Positions 45,901 to 53,387 of a stretch of DNA of 64,000 bases are shown in pieces. This DNA is from Hymenobacter jeongseonensis (GTDB lineage Bacteria > Bacteroidota > Bacteroidia > Cytophagales > Hymenobacteraceae): positions 51,517-115,516 of the forward strand of contig NZ_JADQDQ010000010.1 of NCBI RefSeq assembly GCF_015694725.1. Direction: 5' to 3'. Position numbers and translations under genes: made by a program. Every line of letters starts with the position of its first letter. The stretch's first letter is position 1. Below the pieces are notes generated by a model, which was not told the origin of the DNA, searched no databases, and saw only the letters and a list, made by a program, of their open reading frames with translations.

Positions 45901-47615
45901 TCGTCAATTACAAAGGCCAGCCTCAAAGCCGACTGGCCCGGCTTACTACCGACGGCACCCTCGACGCCACGTTCAATATCGGCTCGGGCTTCGAGGCGGG
46001 CGTGCGCCGCCTAGTGGTCCAGCCTGACGGCAGCGCGGTAGTGGGCGGCATCTACACCCTGTACCGGGGCGTGGCGGCGGGCCACCTCATCCGCCTCCTG
46101 CCCGATGGCAGCCCGAACACGGCGCCCACGTCGGTGAGCGGGGCCACGTTCACCTTCTCGCCGGGCAATACGACTACCAACCCACTTGTAACCACCACGC
46201 CCGGCGCCTATTCGGTGGTGGCCAACCTGAATGGCGAAACCTCGGCTGCGTCGAACACCGTCACCCTCACGGCGTGCGCCGCGCCGCTGCCCACCGTCAC
46301 GGTTCTGAGTGCTCCGGCCGAGCTGCCGGGCATGCCCATTACCCTTACGGGCACGGGCTTCACAGTGGGCACCACGGTCAGCTTTGGTGGGGTAGCTTCT
46401 GGCAGCGTCACCTACGTTTCACCCACCTCCCTCACGGTGGTAGTGCCGGCCGGTGCCGGTACCGGCAGCAACGCCGTGGTGGTCACCAACGCCACTGGCA
46501 GCAGCATCAGCAGCCCACTATTTACGGTGCTGGCCGTGTATGATGGCGGTACCCTAGATGCCTGCACCGCCGCCGTGCCGCCCACAGCCAGCCTGAACGA
46601 CGGGTCCTGGCACTACCTGCTGGCCGGAAACGGCCAAGTGGTAGCCGCTTATAACTACACAGGTGCCTCGCTGGGCAACCTGGCCGTGGACGTGCTACGC
46701 GCCGACCCCGCCCAGCCCGTGCGCCAAGACCCGCGCCAGCACCATTACCTGGGCCGCAACTGGCACCTCAGAGCCAGCGGCGGGCGCTTCGACGGCCGCA
46801 CCGTGGGCCTGCGCCTCTACGGGCTCAACAGCGAGCAGGCCCGCCTGCAAGTGGCCGACCCTACCGCCACGCTGGCCAACCTGAAAGCCACCCAGTACAG
46901 CGGCCCCAACGAGGACTGCCAGCTGGCCAACAACGTGGCCAGTGCCGAGCACCGCACCCTGGCCGCCCCGGCCAGCTCACCGGCCGGTACGGTCTACTTT
47001 AGGGCCGAACTGGACGTGACCGACCATTTCTCCGAGTTCTACCTTACTGGCAGCGACACCCCGCTGCCCGTAGAGTTGCTCAGCTTCACGGCCGAGCAGC
47101 GCGGCACCACGGTAGCCCTGGCCTGGGCCACGGCTTCGGAGAAAAACAGCGACCGGTTCGAAGTGGAGCGCAGCCGCGACGGCCACGCATTCGAACGTAT
47201 CGGCCAGGTGGCCGCCGTCGGCAGTAGCAGCAGCATCCAGAGCTATGGCTTTGAGGATAGCCAAGCACCTAAAACTGCAAGCTCCCAAGGCCTTATCTAC
47301 TACCGCCTGCGGCAGGTAGACCGCGACGGCACCTTCAGCTACTCGCCTGTGCGCACGGTGAAAGTGGGCGCGGGGCTAGTGGGCAGCCAGCCCACTCTGG
47401 CCCTGTACCCGAACCCGACGACCGGGGCGGCTACCCTCACAGGCGCGCGGCCCGGTGCTGTGGTAGCGATGTATGACGCGCTGGGCCGGCAGGTGCTGGC
47501 CGCTAAAGCCGATGCTTCGGGCACCGCGGCGCTCACCATGCCGGACGGACTACCGGCGGGTGTGTACGTCGTGCGCGTGGGTACCAAGACCTTGCGCCTG
47601 ACGGTAGCTCATTAA
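39927..47615 (+). CDS. Giant T9SS-secreted protein with IPT/TIG, CUB-like, FG-GAP and delta-60 repeats (2562 aa)
   Basis: ATG 39927 with a long signal sequence (hydrophobic core about 24-35, ending LLSWGQ). Order: IPT/TIG domain; CUB-like domain (CSGKIYDDGG ... LYIYDGPDFNAPLIGQY); six IPT/TIG domains (SSFTPTSG..GTSVVITG); second CUB-like domain; three IPT/TIG; a Big_5-like module (about 1090-1190); seven FG-GAP/VCBS repeats (DVDGDGDLDLVT, Ca-binding type, about 1205-1560); another IPT; delta-60-type repeats (LNPDGTRDASFATGSGF, about 1690-2060); another IPT-like module; the PLPVELLSF linker; and a T9SS type A sorting domain (LALYPNPTTG ... GVYVVRVGTKTLRLTV). Likely exported and bound to the surface. 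The function is unknown; the parts suggest carbohydrate or cell binding. Confidence 0.9.
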   Translation: MKHFFSLFLPAIGFATAKLTVRWAVMLLLLVVPLLSWGQYPSISNFSPTSGSSGTSLVITGSGFTSTGTFAVGFPGAWGSRVYASSFVVNSANQITVQVPVGALSGPITVLNAGNFAATSVTSFETDNYLIGTGDLTVCSGKIYDDGGATSNPTWQREFSTTISPATAGNKIKLFFNEFDIDPVDARLYIYDGPDFNAPLIGQYAGLNGPSAVAATNPTGQLTIRYASSYGLYSTSRPGFAATISCVAGVPTISSFTPTNGAAGTSVVITGVNFSGTTAVRFNGTAASGVVVNSSTQITVPVPAGATSGPITVTNAIGTGRSASSFILQPLTISGFTPTSGTGGTSVVITGLHFTGASAVRFNGTLAPSFTVDSDTQLTVQVPTGNTSGPISVTTPSGTGASTISFTVLPLFISSFTPTSGLTGTSVVITGTNFSGTTAVRFNGLAAAGYSVNADATQITVSVPAGATTGPISVTNALGTGTSATSFILAPPVISSFTPANGLVGASVVITGTSFLQASAVRFNGLAASGFVVNSSTQITVSVPAGATSGPISVTTPSGIGTSASSFTVLAPVISSFTPTSGLTGTSVVITGTNFSGTTAVRFNGLAAAGYIVNADGTQLTVSVPAGATTGPISVTTPTGTGTSTTSFTVPEPTISSFSPTSGTSGTSVVITGTNFTGTTAVRFNSTAATGFVVNSDTQLTVNVPTGATTGPITVTTGTTATSATSFVTDNYWLSPAAITACSGTLYDANGPNNVTAQDNTTTLSPATAGAMVRLNFTQFRLDPSTGTLYIYDGPSANAPLLGQYNAVTNPGIVTATNATGQLTLRLVSGNPTAGQPGFAATISCVVGVPIISSFTPTSGGQSVSVTITGTNFTGTTAVRFNGALASGFVVDSDTQITVPVPAGATSGPIAVTNGIGTGTSATSFAVLAPAISSFTPTSGGQGVSVTITGTNFTGTTAVAFNGALAPGFVVDSDTQITAIVSTGAISGPIAVTNGVGTGTSASSFTVLAPTISSFTPSSGTGGTSVVITGANFTGIMAVAFNGTAAASFVVDSDTQITASVSAGTISGFITVTNGVGTGTSASNFVTGESQAPLLTSVSPARNLPTASLGANVVLTFSQPIAASTAGNVRVFGSQRGGQLVGGGNATASGNTITVDPARPFAPGERVMVTVPATVQSTDGYSTVARVHEFTAETAPAPATFLDPATSYAMQAQSRSVAVGDLNGDGVLDVVTGDYYGGTNDPAFGSTVVRFGLGNGQLGPSIEYNATYPTAITLADVDGDGDLDLVTSGATNSNGTVQNQVYRRLNNGSGSFGNSQATQVNTRPTHTVLGDLDGDGDLDMLTAADQATLSFYANGTFSQNANYIRTTTGFPVPVAVDVALGDVDGDGDLDALIANGSIVSVRLNNGLGTFSGIYDVPMGRAMTKLVVGDVDGDGDLDLATSSSITSTVSVRLNYGNGTFGGGADYTLAFAPKTLALGDVDGDGDLDLVTAGDNPSLSGAAVGQAVVRLNNGSGAFNGGSNVGTGGSKPFVALGDMDGDGTLDLLTSHEGNSNGSGGGSLGDMTYNYSQLFIRFNTALPPTLAGFSPQSGPAGTLVTITGTNLTTVRGVRFGGSSELAPITAQSHTSLTVLVPVGAATGPLTLTTSKGVVLTTATAFTYTPRQAGLLATLSPAGPLEICAPLTLTATATNPAFTTGTGLSSLPNLTTTNVNGVILRPNGKLLLGGAFVSYDETPASRIVQLNPDGSLDATFSTGTGFDNIVQSVALQADGKVVVVGDFTTYKGATGLGGIIRLNPDGTRDASFATGSGFVGSVGILALQADGQLLVGGGFSSYNGATGLGGIIRLNPDGTRDASFATGSGFSSSVSTLAVQADGKVLVGGAFLSFNGTSNVNYLVRLTTNGTRDASFATGSGFSSSVSTLAVQADGKVLVGGAFNSYNGATGLGGIIRLNAADGTRDTGFATGIGFTNISGGNAQVNVVTLHPDGNILVGGQFVNYKGQPQSRLARLTTDGTLDATFNIGSGFEAGVRRLVVQPDGSAVVGGIYTLYRGVAAGHLIRLLPDGSPNTAPTSVSGATFTFSPGNTTTNPLVTTTPGAYSVVANLNGETSAASNTVTLTACAAPLPTVTVLSAPAELPGMPITLTGTGFTVGTTVSFGGVASGSVTYVSPTSLTVVVPAGAGTGSNAVVVTNATGSSISSPLFTVLAVYDGGTLDACTAAVPPTASLNDGSWHYLLAGNGQVVAAYNYTGASLGNLAVDVLRADPAQPVRQDPRQHHYLGRNWHLRASGGRFDGRTVGLRLYGLNSEQARLQVADPTATLANLKATQYSGPNEDCQLANNVASAEHRTLAAPASSPAGTVYFRAELDVTDHFSEFYLTGSDTPLPVELLSFTAEQRGTTVALAWATASEKNSDRFEVERSRDGHAFERIGQVAAVGSSSSIQSYGFEDSQAPKTASSQGLIYYRLRQVDRDGTFSYSPVRTVKVGAGLVGSQPTLALYPNPTTGAATLTGARPGAVVAMYDALGRQVLAAKADASGTAALTMPDGLPAGVYVVRVGTKTLRLTVAH
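41161..41341 (+). repeat. Near-identical IPT repeat, copy 1
   Basis: Matches 41644-41824 at an offset of 483 bp with about six differences, only one of them in the first 117 bp. The IPT module between them is more diverged, which suggests that a two-module block was duplicated. Confidence 0.8.
41644..41824 (+). repeat. Near-identical IPT repeat, copy 2
   Basis: Partner of 41161-41341; encodes the module with SSFTPTSGLTGTSVVITG. Confidence 0.8.
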
Positions 47616-47651
47616 GACCACAACCAGTTAACAGTAAGTCATTTTACAAAC

Positions 47652-47686
47652 AAAAAACCCTCGGTCTTACTGCCGAGGTTTTTTTT
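47652..47686 (+). terminator. Rho-independent terminator after the 2562-residue protein gene
   Basis: An A tract, CCTCGG, 8-nt loop, CCGAGG and a run of T, starting 36 bp after the stop at 47615. The region 47687-47821 up to the insertion element shows nothing else. Confidence 0.85.
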
Positions 47687-47821
47687 GGCTAGCAGTAAGA
47701 TGCTGTGGCCTAGTTACGAGCGGTCCGTGTGGCTGAAAACCAACAGGCGCTGCTACGACCCTTTCCGTGAACTTCGCTGTTTTTAACTTGCGCGATGCCC
47801 TCTCCTATTACTCCACTCTTC

Positions 47822-49018
47822 TTAATTGAGGTGGTCTAGGTAATCCTTACAGCGTTGGGACGTGGTTTGAAAATGGGTTTTGAAGTTGTTAGGGGCGTGG
47901 TAGCCGAGGGCCCAGGGCCGGCGTTTGGCATTGTAACAGGCGACGTCGTGGCTGATTTCGAGCCGGGCTTGGGCTAAGCCCGGGAAGTAGTAGCCGAGCA
48001 GTTCGGCTTTAAAGCGGCTCCAAAACGATTCGGCGGCGTCGGAGCAGTTGCCGCGTCGGCTCATGCTTTGCGGTGCGCCGTGTTTTGTAAGTAATTCTTT
48101 GAAGCGGGTGGCCGTGAACTGGCGGCCCCGGTCAGAGTGCACGCGGAGCCCGGCCGAGGGCCGGCGCACGACCAGAATGCAACACAAAGCCTTGCTCACG
48201 AGTTCTTTGAACACGGTGTCACGCACGCCCCGGCCGACGGTTTTGCGCGAACAGCTGTCGAGCCACCCGACCAGGTAGAGCCAGTCCCCCCTGGCGGGGC
48301 AGGTTATGTGACGTCGCCGACCCACACTCGGTTGGGGGCGGTGGGGGCCCGTTGACAGAGCAGGCGGTTGGGGCCGCGCGCACGGCGGGGTCGGATTCGG
48401 TGGTGTGGGGCACCGAGCGCGGCGGCTGGCCCCCCAAGTCGTGCGCTCTAGCCTGCGGTGGATGCACCAACAATCCACCTGATGACCTTTGGCCTACACT
48501 TCGGCCCGTAACCGGCGCGTACCATTGCTCTGACTATGCAGCGACTAAGAGCTTCGCGCACGACCACTTGCCAAGCGGGCTCGGGCACTACCCGGTCCCT
48601 CTGCCGCCGCCAAGCATGGAACGCACTAGTCACCACCTGCAGGACTTAGTAGAGTTGGCGCACTGGTACTTAGGCCTGCTGCCAGACAATGTGCTGGCAC
48701 ACGCTCACCGGGTCAGCTGGCCAAAAAAGACCAAGGCTGTTTTTAAGACATCGAACTCCTGCGCCAGCCACTTATTCGCGGCGTACAGGGCGCGTATTTC
48801 TGGGTCAAGTGCCAGCTCTTCGCTGCCCACTTCGGCCACCACCTGCGCTTGCTGCCCGCGGTCGAGCAGTTTGGGGTTGATGCCTAGTTGCCGCGCTGCG
48901 GCCTGCGTGCTGTTGCTTTCGCAGACCAAGAGTAGGCCAAGCGCAGGACTTCGGCCTTGAAGGCCTCGTCGTATTTACGCCGTTGGTCGGGCGACGACCC
49001 GCTGATTTTGGTTACCAT
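47822..49018 (-). pseudogene. Decayed IS3-family transposase (orfA and orfB remnants)
   Basis: OrfA starts at ATG 49018 (MVTKISGSSPDQRRKYDEAF), then shifts frame and continues as QAAARQLGINPKLL and the coiled-coil part ending VFFGQLT. OrfB follows with two in-frame stops near 48670 and further frame changes around 48450-48480. An integrase core remains (HSDRGRQF, MSRRGNC, ESFWSRFKAELL) and ends at TAA 47824-47822, inside the left terminal repeat. The first catalytic Asp, normally in a VGDITY-type motif, is replaced (VGRRRHITCP). OrfA-orfB frameshifting is normal for IS3, but the stops and the lost Asp mean the enzyme is dead. Confidence 0.85.
47824..47852. repeat. Left terminal inverted repeat of the IS3-type relic
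   Basis: Begins AATTGAGGTGGTCTAGGTAA; complements 49044-49072 with four mismatches. It contains the end of the orfB stop codon. Confidence 0.82.
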
Positions 49019-49043
49019 GGCAGAAGAGATATACGTTCTCCTC

Positions 49044-49072
49044 CTGTCCGGCTTACCTAGACAACCTCAATT
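49044..49072. repeat. Right terminal inverted repeat of the IS3-type relic
   Basis: Its complement begins AATTGAGGTTGTCTAGGTAA. It lies 25 bp upstream of the orfA start. Confidence 0.82.
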
Positions 49073-49104
49073 CCGGTATTGTACCCAGGTTATGCCCCAA
49101 GCAT

Positions 49105-49141
49105 AAAAAAAGCCCACAGTGCAGTGCAGAGTGCCTTTTTT
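49105..49141 (-). terminator. Possible terminator of the tRNA transcript
   Basis: A and T tracts flank an imperfect GC-containing stem (GCCCAC with GTGCC) about 75 bp downstream of tRNA-Val(CAC). The pairing is not perfect, so this is tentative. Confidence 0.4.
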
Positions 49142-49215
49142 GCGGCCGTATTAAGGAGTTGGAGCAGAAACAAAGCTGCCCCCCAGCTATGGTGCTAGAT
49201 GGCTGTTGTTTTGTG

Positions 49216-49290
49216 TGGGAAGTAAAGGATTCGAACCTTCGACCTCTTGCGTGTGAAGCAAGCGCTCTAAACCAACTGAGCTAACCTCCC
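49216..49290 (-). tRNA. tRNA-Val (anticodon CAC)
   Basis: Reads GGGAGGTTAGCTCAGTTGG from the 5' end, with an acceptor stem GGGAGGT/ACTTCCC, a D arm, an anticodon stem CTTGC/GCAAG with loop TTCACAC (anticodon CAC, codon GUG) and a T arm with GGTTCGAATCC. 74 nt plus discriminator A; the 3' CCA is not encoded. It lies 90 bp downstream of tRNA-Val(TAC), in the same orientation. Confidence 0.95.
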
Positions 49291-49380
49291 AAGGGTATGA
49301 ACATAGGCACCTAACGTACCTGTGTGAACCGGAAAATAAACAGCCACTCGGCCTGCCGGCTAAGTGGCTGTCAATCAATG

Positions 49381-49455
49381 TGGGGGATGTAGGGTTCGAA
49401 CCTACGACCCTCTGCTTGTAAGGCAGATGCTCTGAACCAGCTGAGCTAATCCCCC
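49381..49455 (-). tRNA. tRNA-Val (anticodon TAC)
   Basis: Reads GGGGGATTAGCTCAGCTGG, with acceptor stem GGGGGAT/ATCCCCC, anticodon stem TCTGC/GCAGA with loop CTTACAA (anticodon TAC) and a T arm with GGTTCGAACCC. CCA is not encoded. It is the first gene of a two-tRNA unit. Between the two tRNAs a hairpin with arms ACAGCCAC and GTGGCTGT (49340-49371) may help processing. Confidence 0.95.
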
Positions 49456-49478
49456 GTGGGTGTTTCCGTTTGGGATTG

Positions 49479-49510
49479 CAAAGATGGGAGGTGTTTTCGG
49501 AAGCGCCAAA
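49479..49510 (-). promoter_or_regulatory. Promoter of the valine tRNA pair
   Basis: On the minus strand TTTGG (49510-49506), a 19-20 bp spacer, then CATCTTTG (49486-49479), which is one mismatch from the Bacteroidota -7 consensus with the usual -33 spacing. Transcription would start about 15 bp before tRNA-Val(TAC). Confidence 0.6.
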
Positions 49511-49710
49511 TAATTTTCTGTTTTTATCGACGCGAATAATGGGCGGAGGCGCCTGATTTCGCAGCAACAATTTCATTTTCAGGGAGAGAAATCATCTTGA
49601 CTGACTGCAAAAAAAATGCAAACCAGGGTGTACAGGACCACAAGCAACGTATTTCTATGGCCTGCGTTAAGCACGGCAGGTCCCTTTCTTTCTCATTTCC
49701 TTTCTTTCTC

Positions 49711-50607
49711 ATGGAAACCACCCTCCTTCAAAACTATTCTGAAGCCGAAAAAACGGCTTACCTGAGCGCAATTGCCAGCCTAGCCAGTGCCGACCGCCAA
49801 GCCTCGGGTGCCGAAATTGAGTTTTTGCAGGCCCTGGCCCAACAAGCCGGACTGTCGGGTGGCTCGACTCAGCAAGTGCTGGCGGCTGCCCAAGATGCCA
49901 CCAATCAAAGCATTCAGCAAAGCCTTGATGTCCTCAAAAACAGTGACCTGCGCTTCTCGCTCGTTACCGACCTCATCAGCTTTGCCCGCGCCGACGGCTC
50001 GTATGCCAACGACGAGGAAGCAATGATTACCAAGATGTCGCAATACCTCGGCATCAACTCGCAACAGCAACACACTCTGGAAACCGTGGTGGACCAAGCC
50101 GAAACCGTGGCCCACAACCCCCAGGACCCCGCCAAACAGGGCTTCTTCAGCAGCATCGGCGACAAACTGTCCAGTGCCGGCATTCCCAAGCAGGCTCTGA
50201 TGGCGGGTTTGCTGGGCGTGGTGGCCCCGATGGTTATTTCCCGGGTAATGGGCGGCAGTCGGAGCCAAGGCATGGGTGGCGGCATGATGGGCAATATGGG
50301 CAGCGGTAGCCTGGGCGGCCTGCTTGGGGGCGCTGCGCAAAGTGGCTTGGGCGGTATGCTGGGCGGCCTGCTCGGCGGCGGCATGCTGGGCGGCCTAATG
50401 GGCGGTGGCAACTCGTCGGCAGGCTTGCCCCAGAGCGGTTCGGGCATCGGCCAGGGCGGCCTGGGCTCGATGATGTCCATTCTCGGTGGCCTGGGCGGGC
50501 GGCCCAACACGCAACCGGCCAGCGCCGGTGGCGGTGGGCTAGGCAGCCTGCTTGGCGGCGGTGGCGGCATGGGCTCGTTGCTCGGCGGCTTGTTCGGCGG
50601 CCGCTAA
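49711..50607 (+). CDS. TerB-like (DUF533-type) protein with Gly/Met-rich tail (298 aa)
   Basis: Start at ATG 49711 (METTLLQNYSEAEKTAYL). The frame is open further upstream, but only with poor codons. Residues 1-125 form a helical TerB-like domain of the tellurite-resistance superfamily, with ASADRQASGAEIEFLQAL and SFARADGSYANDEEAMI, two acidic helices that may bind metal. A short hydrophobic stretch (ALMAGLLGVVAPMVI, about 166-180) follows, then a Gly/Met/Leu-rich low-complexity tail (GGLLGG-type repeats, about 190-298). Similar tails occur in stress-linked TerB/YebE proteins. A tellurite function is not implied. It has its own terminator. Confidence 0.75.
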   Translation: METTLLQNYSEAEKTAYLSAIASLASADRQASGAEIEFLQALAQQAGLSGGSTQQVLAAAQDATNQSIQQSLDVLKNSDLRFSLVTDLISFARADGSYANDEEAMITKMSQYLGINSQQQHTLETVVDQAETVAHNPQDPAKQGFFSSIGDKLSSAGIPKQALMAGLLGVVAPMVISRVMGGSRSQGMGGGMMGNMGSGSLGGLLGGAAQSGLGGMLGGLLGGGMLGGLMGGGNSSAGLPQSGSGIGQGGLGSMMSILGGLGGRPNTQPASAGGGGLGSLLGGGGGMGSLLGGLFGGR

Positions 50608-50653
50608 CCGGCAACCCTGACTCGCCTGTTATTGACTGAATAGCTTTTTATGC

Positions 50654-50683
50654 AAAGAGGCAACCTATTCAGGTTGCCTCTTT
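50654..50683. terminator. Bidirectional terminator between TerB-like and MscS genes
   Basis: AAAGAGGCAACCT and its exact complement with a 4-nt loop, midway between two convergent genes (ends at 50607 and 50747). Confidence 0.88.
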
Positions 50684-50746
50684 CGCGTTTTGGCTATTAT
50701 GAAACTCCGCCCACGGAGCTTTTAGCGCCCCCGAAAGCACCAACTT

Positions 50747-51856
50747 TTAAACCTGGGGCGTGGCGACAGCGGGAGCGCCGGCGAAGGAGCCGCCGTGCTG
50801 CTCCACTACTTCTACCAGCCGGTAGTTGAGGTCTTCTTTCACGTTGAGGTAGTCGTCGTAGCTGGTGGTATCCACAAAATACTGCACTGTCACTTCCTTG
50901 CCCGCAGGGGTCAGGGCGTTGAATTTCATCTGCACTTCCTGCGTCACCAGCGGGTGGTCCTGCATGGCCTGGATGGATTCGGCGATAATGGCGTGCAGTT
51001 GCGCGCTGGTGGTTTTCTGGTCGAAGGTGAGCGTGAAGCCCACGCGGCGCGAGGTGCGCAGCGAGAGGTTGTCGAGAGGCTTGTCAATCATGCTTTTGTT
51101 GGGCACAGTGAGGTAGCTTTTCTCGGCGGTGCGCAGGCGGGTGCTGCGGAAGCCAATTTTCTCCACGGTGCCGTTCACTTCGCCGGCTTTCACCAAATCG
51201 CCAACGCCGAAGGGTTGGTCGAGGAAAATCGTGAAGGAAGCAATGAGGTTTTCGAGGCTCTCCTTGGCGGCAAAAGCCACGGCCAAACCGCCAATGCCTA
51301 GGCCGCCCACCAGGGCCGTGACGTTGACGCCGAATACGTGGCCCAAAGCCACCAACACGGCAATCAGGATAAAAAACACCTTCAGCAAATCCTTGGCAAA
51401 GGGCAAAAACTGGTTGTCGAGCCGGGTGATGCCGGTGGCATCGCGCAGCGCCGCCCGACGTGAGGTGACCAGCAACGCAAAGTCGATGAGGCGCAGCACC
51501 ACCCGCACCGCGGCCACGATGAAGGCCAGGCTGAGCAGGCGTAGCAACAGCACCTCGTGCCAGGGCAGCGCCGTGGGCGAGGCGTTGGGGCCGTGCGGGT
51601 ACGTGAGGGTGGCCCCGGCCAGTTGCAGCGTTATCACCAGCAGTAGCAGGGAAAGCGGCTGAATGAGCAAGCCGTGCAGTTCTTCCTCGCTCACGCCGCC
51701 CGTGTAGCGCTTGGTGAGCGAAAAGAGCAGCTTGCTAAGCAGCCGCGAAAAAATCCGGCGAAATGCACTGCCCACGAGCAGGATGAGTACGGCTCCCACG
51801 TACTGGCCCACCGTGTTGCCCTGGAATTCGTAGTAAAAAAAGGAAGGAAGGGTCAT
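50747..51856 (-). CDS. Small-conductance mechanosensitive channel, MscS family (369 aa)
   Basis: Start at ATG 51856 (MTLPSFFYYEFQGNTVGQYV). Three or four N-terminal transmembrane helices are followed by the pore-lining TM3 helix and the beta domain, with GVNVTALVGGLGIGGLAVAF, then AAKESLENLIASFTIFLDQP and VNGTVEKIGFRSTRLRTAE, the signature block of MscS. The C-terminal alpha/beta domain is present. The channel opens under membrane tension after osmotic downshock. The length is a little above E. coli MscS because of extra N-terminal helices. It sits 91 bp downstream of the permease gene in the same orientation and may be co-transcribed. Confidence 0.92.
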   Translation of the reverse strand: MTLPSFFYYEFQGNTVGQYVGAVLILLVGSAFRRIFSRLLSKLLFSLTKRYTGGVSEEELHGLLIQPLSLLLLVITLQLAGATLTYPHGPNASPTALPWHEVLLLRLLSLAFIVAAVRVVLRLIDFALLVTSRRAALRDATGITRLDNQFLPFAKDLLKVFFILIAVLVALGHVFGVNVTALVGGLGIGGLAVAFAAKESLENLIASFTIFLDQPFGVGDLVKAGEVNGTVEKIGFRSTRLRTAEKSYLTVPNKSMIDKPLDNLSLRTSRRVGFTLTFDQKTTSAQLHAIIAESIQAMQDHPLVTQEVQMKFNALTPAGKEVTVQYFVDTTSYDDYLNVKEDLNYRLVEVVEQHGGSFAGAPAVATPQV

Positions 51857-51947
51857 ACCAGAACACCAAGCTGCGACTTGGTAGAGGGGGAAAGAGTAAG
51901 AAAATACAGCGCATAGCGCTACCGGTGCAGCCCGCTGCGCGGCAGCG

Positions 51948-53210
51948 CTACTTGGCGCGGATGGCAATTACCGGGTCCAGGTTGGCCGCCAGCACGGCGG
52001 GCACGATGCCGGCAATCACCCCGATGCCCACCGAAATCAGCAGGCCCAGAATGATGCGCGAAGCCGACATGGCCAGCGGCAGGGCATCCTGCGGAATCAG
52101 GGTCACGAGCCATACCAGCATGATGCCCGCCAGCCCGCCGATGAGGCACAGGCAGATGGCTTCGAACAAAAATTGAAACAGAATGAAGAAATTCTTCGCC
52201 CCCAAGGATTTCTGGATGCCGATGATATTCGTTCGTTCGCGCACCGACACGAACATGATGTTGGCAATGCCGAAACCGCCCACCAAAATGGCAAAGGAGC
52301 CGATAATCCCCCCCACAATGCCGATTACCGCGAATAACTTCGAGATTTGGCCGGCTATCATTTCGGGCCGGTTCAGGGCAAAGTTGTCCTCCTGCCGGGG
52401 CTTGAGGCCCCGAATGTTGCGCATGACACCGCGCATTTCGTACTCAAGGTCCAGCAGGCCCGCGTCCTCGTTGCGGCCCTTCACGCCGATGCGAGGCGAA
52501 GGGCCGTCGCCCAGGCCGGTGGTGCTTAGCCCGTATAATTTGACGAACGCGCCGAAGGGTACCAGCACGTTGGTGTCGTTGCTGGGCGTATCCAGCAGTT
52601 TTTTCCCCTCCTTCTCCATCACGCCAATGATGACAAAGCTCAGCCCGCGCAGCTTGAACTCGCGGCCCAGCGGTTCGCCCTGCGGAAACAAATTCTCGGC
52701 AACCGTGGCGCCGATGATGGCCACCGGCCGGGTTGACTCCATTTCCTGGTTGGTGAAGTAGCGGCCCGTGGCCAGCGGCACGCTGCTAACCACGCGGTAG
52801 TCGTAGCTCACGCCCAGAACCGCGCAGTCCGACATGGAATTGGAGCCCGCTTTGAGCGTGTTGCCGTTTTTGGCCGCAAAAATGGCAATGCCGTTGTTGT
52901 TACCGCTGAGCTGCTGGCGCAACTCCTGAAACTCGCGCACCGAGGGCACGGGCCGGTTGAAATATTTCCACCAGGGATAATCAGGCCCAAACGTCCACGG
53001 CCATTTCTCGACGTAAATCACTTTGTCGCCCACAAAATTCATGCTGCTGCGAATATTGGCTTCCAGCGAATCGACGATGGTGAAAACGGCGATGATGGAA
53101 AAAATACCGACCGTGACGCCCAGCAGCGACAGAATGGTGCGTAATAAGTTGGATTTGAGGGCGTCCCAGGCAAACCGGAAACTTTCAAAGGTGAGGCGGA
53201 GGGCTAGCAT
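51948..53210 (-). CDS. MacB/FtsX-type ABC transporter permease (420 aa)
   Basis: ATG 53210 (MLALRLTFESFRFAWDALKS). A first transmembrane helix (LLRTILSLLGVTVGIFSIIA) is followed by a periplasmic MacB_PCD domain (about 45-280) and an FtsX domain with three helices near the C-terminus (GGFGIANIMFVSVRERTNII is the conserved coupling segment). MacB-like permeases transduce ATP-driven motion across the membrane to export lipoproteins, peptides or toxins. No ATPase gene is adjacent, so the partner must be encoded elsewhere. It is divergent from queA (178 bp between starts). Confidence 0.9.
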   Translation of the reverse strand: MLALRLTFESFRFAWDALKSNLLRTILSLLGVTVGIFSIIAVFTIVDSLEANIRSSMNFVGDKVIYVEKWPWTFGPDYPWWKYFNRPVPSVREFQELRQQLSGNNNGIAIFAAKNGNTLKAGSNSMSDCAVLGVSYDYRVVSSVPLATGRYFTNQEMESTRPVAIIGATVAENLFPQGEPLGREFKLRGLSFVIIGVMEKEGKKLLDTPSNDTNVLVPFGAFVKLYGLSTTGLGDGPSPRIGVKGRNEDAGLLDLEYEMRGVMRNIRGLKPRQEDNFALNRPEMIAGQISKLFAVIGIVGGIIGSFAILVGGFGIANIMFVSVRERTNIIGIQKSLGAKNFFILFQFLFEAICLCLIGGLAGIMLVWLVTLIPQDALPLAMSASRIILGLLISVGIGVIAGIVPAVLAANLDPVIAIRAK

Positions 53211-53340
53211 GAGGCAGGGGGCACACGTAATGTTCAGTATCCGGAGTCAAAAGACGTAAAACCGGCGGGAAGTTGCTGAGGTCTAAACTTGCACGCCGCA
53301 CATCGCCGGGCGCGAAAACGGATATTCTAAGAAAAAGCCG

Positions 53341-53348
53341 TACTTTTG
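53341..53348 (+). promoter_or_regulatory. Promoter -7 box (TACTTTTG) of queA
   Basis: A full match to TAnnTTTG, 40 bp upstream of ATG 53388. No TTG is found at the expected -33 position, so only half of the promoter is seen. Confidence 0.4.
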
Positions 53349-53387
53349 CCTCCCCAAATTTCCGTATATTCCCCCAAATACTGCCCC

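Larger units (their letters stand above)
47824..49072 (-). mobile_element. IS3-family insertion sequence relic (1249 bp)
   Basis: Bounded by 29-bp imperfect terminal inverted repeats (47824-47852 and 49044-49072; 25 of 29 match). Length and orfA/orfB layout fit IS3. No target-site duplication is visible at either end (ctt versus ccg), in keeping with an old insertion. It lies between the 2562-residue protein gene and the two valine tRNAs. Confidence 0.85.

Noticed and set aside
53346..53387. Upstream TTG start for queA
   Set aside because: It overlaps the -7 box TACTTTTG, and the family begins at the MKLHEF segment, so ATG 53388 is preferred.
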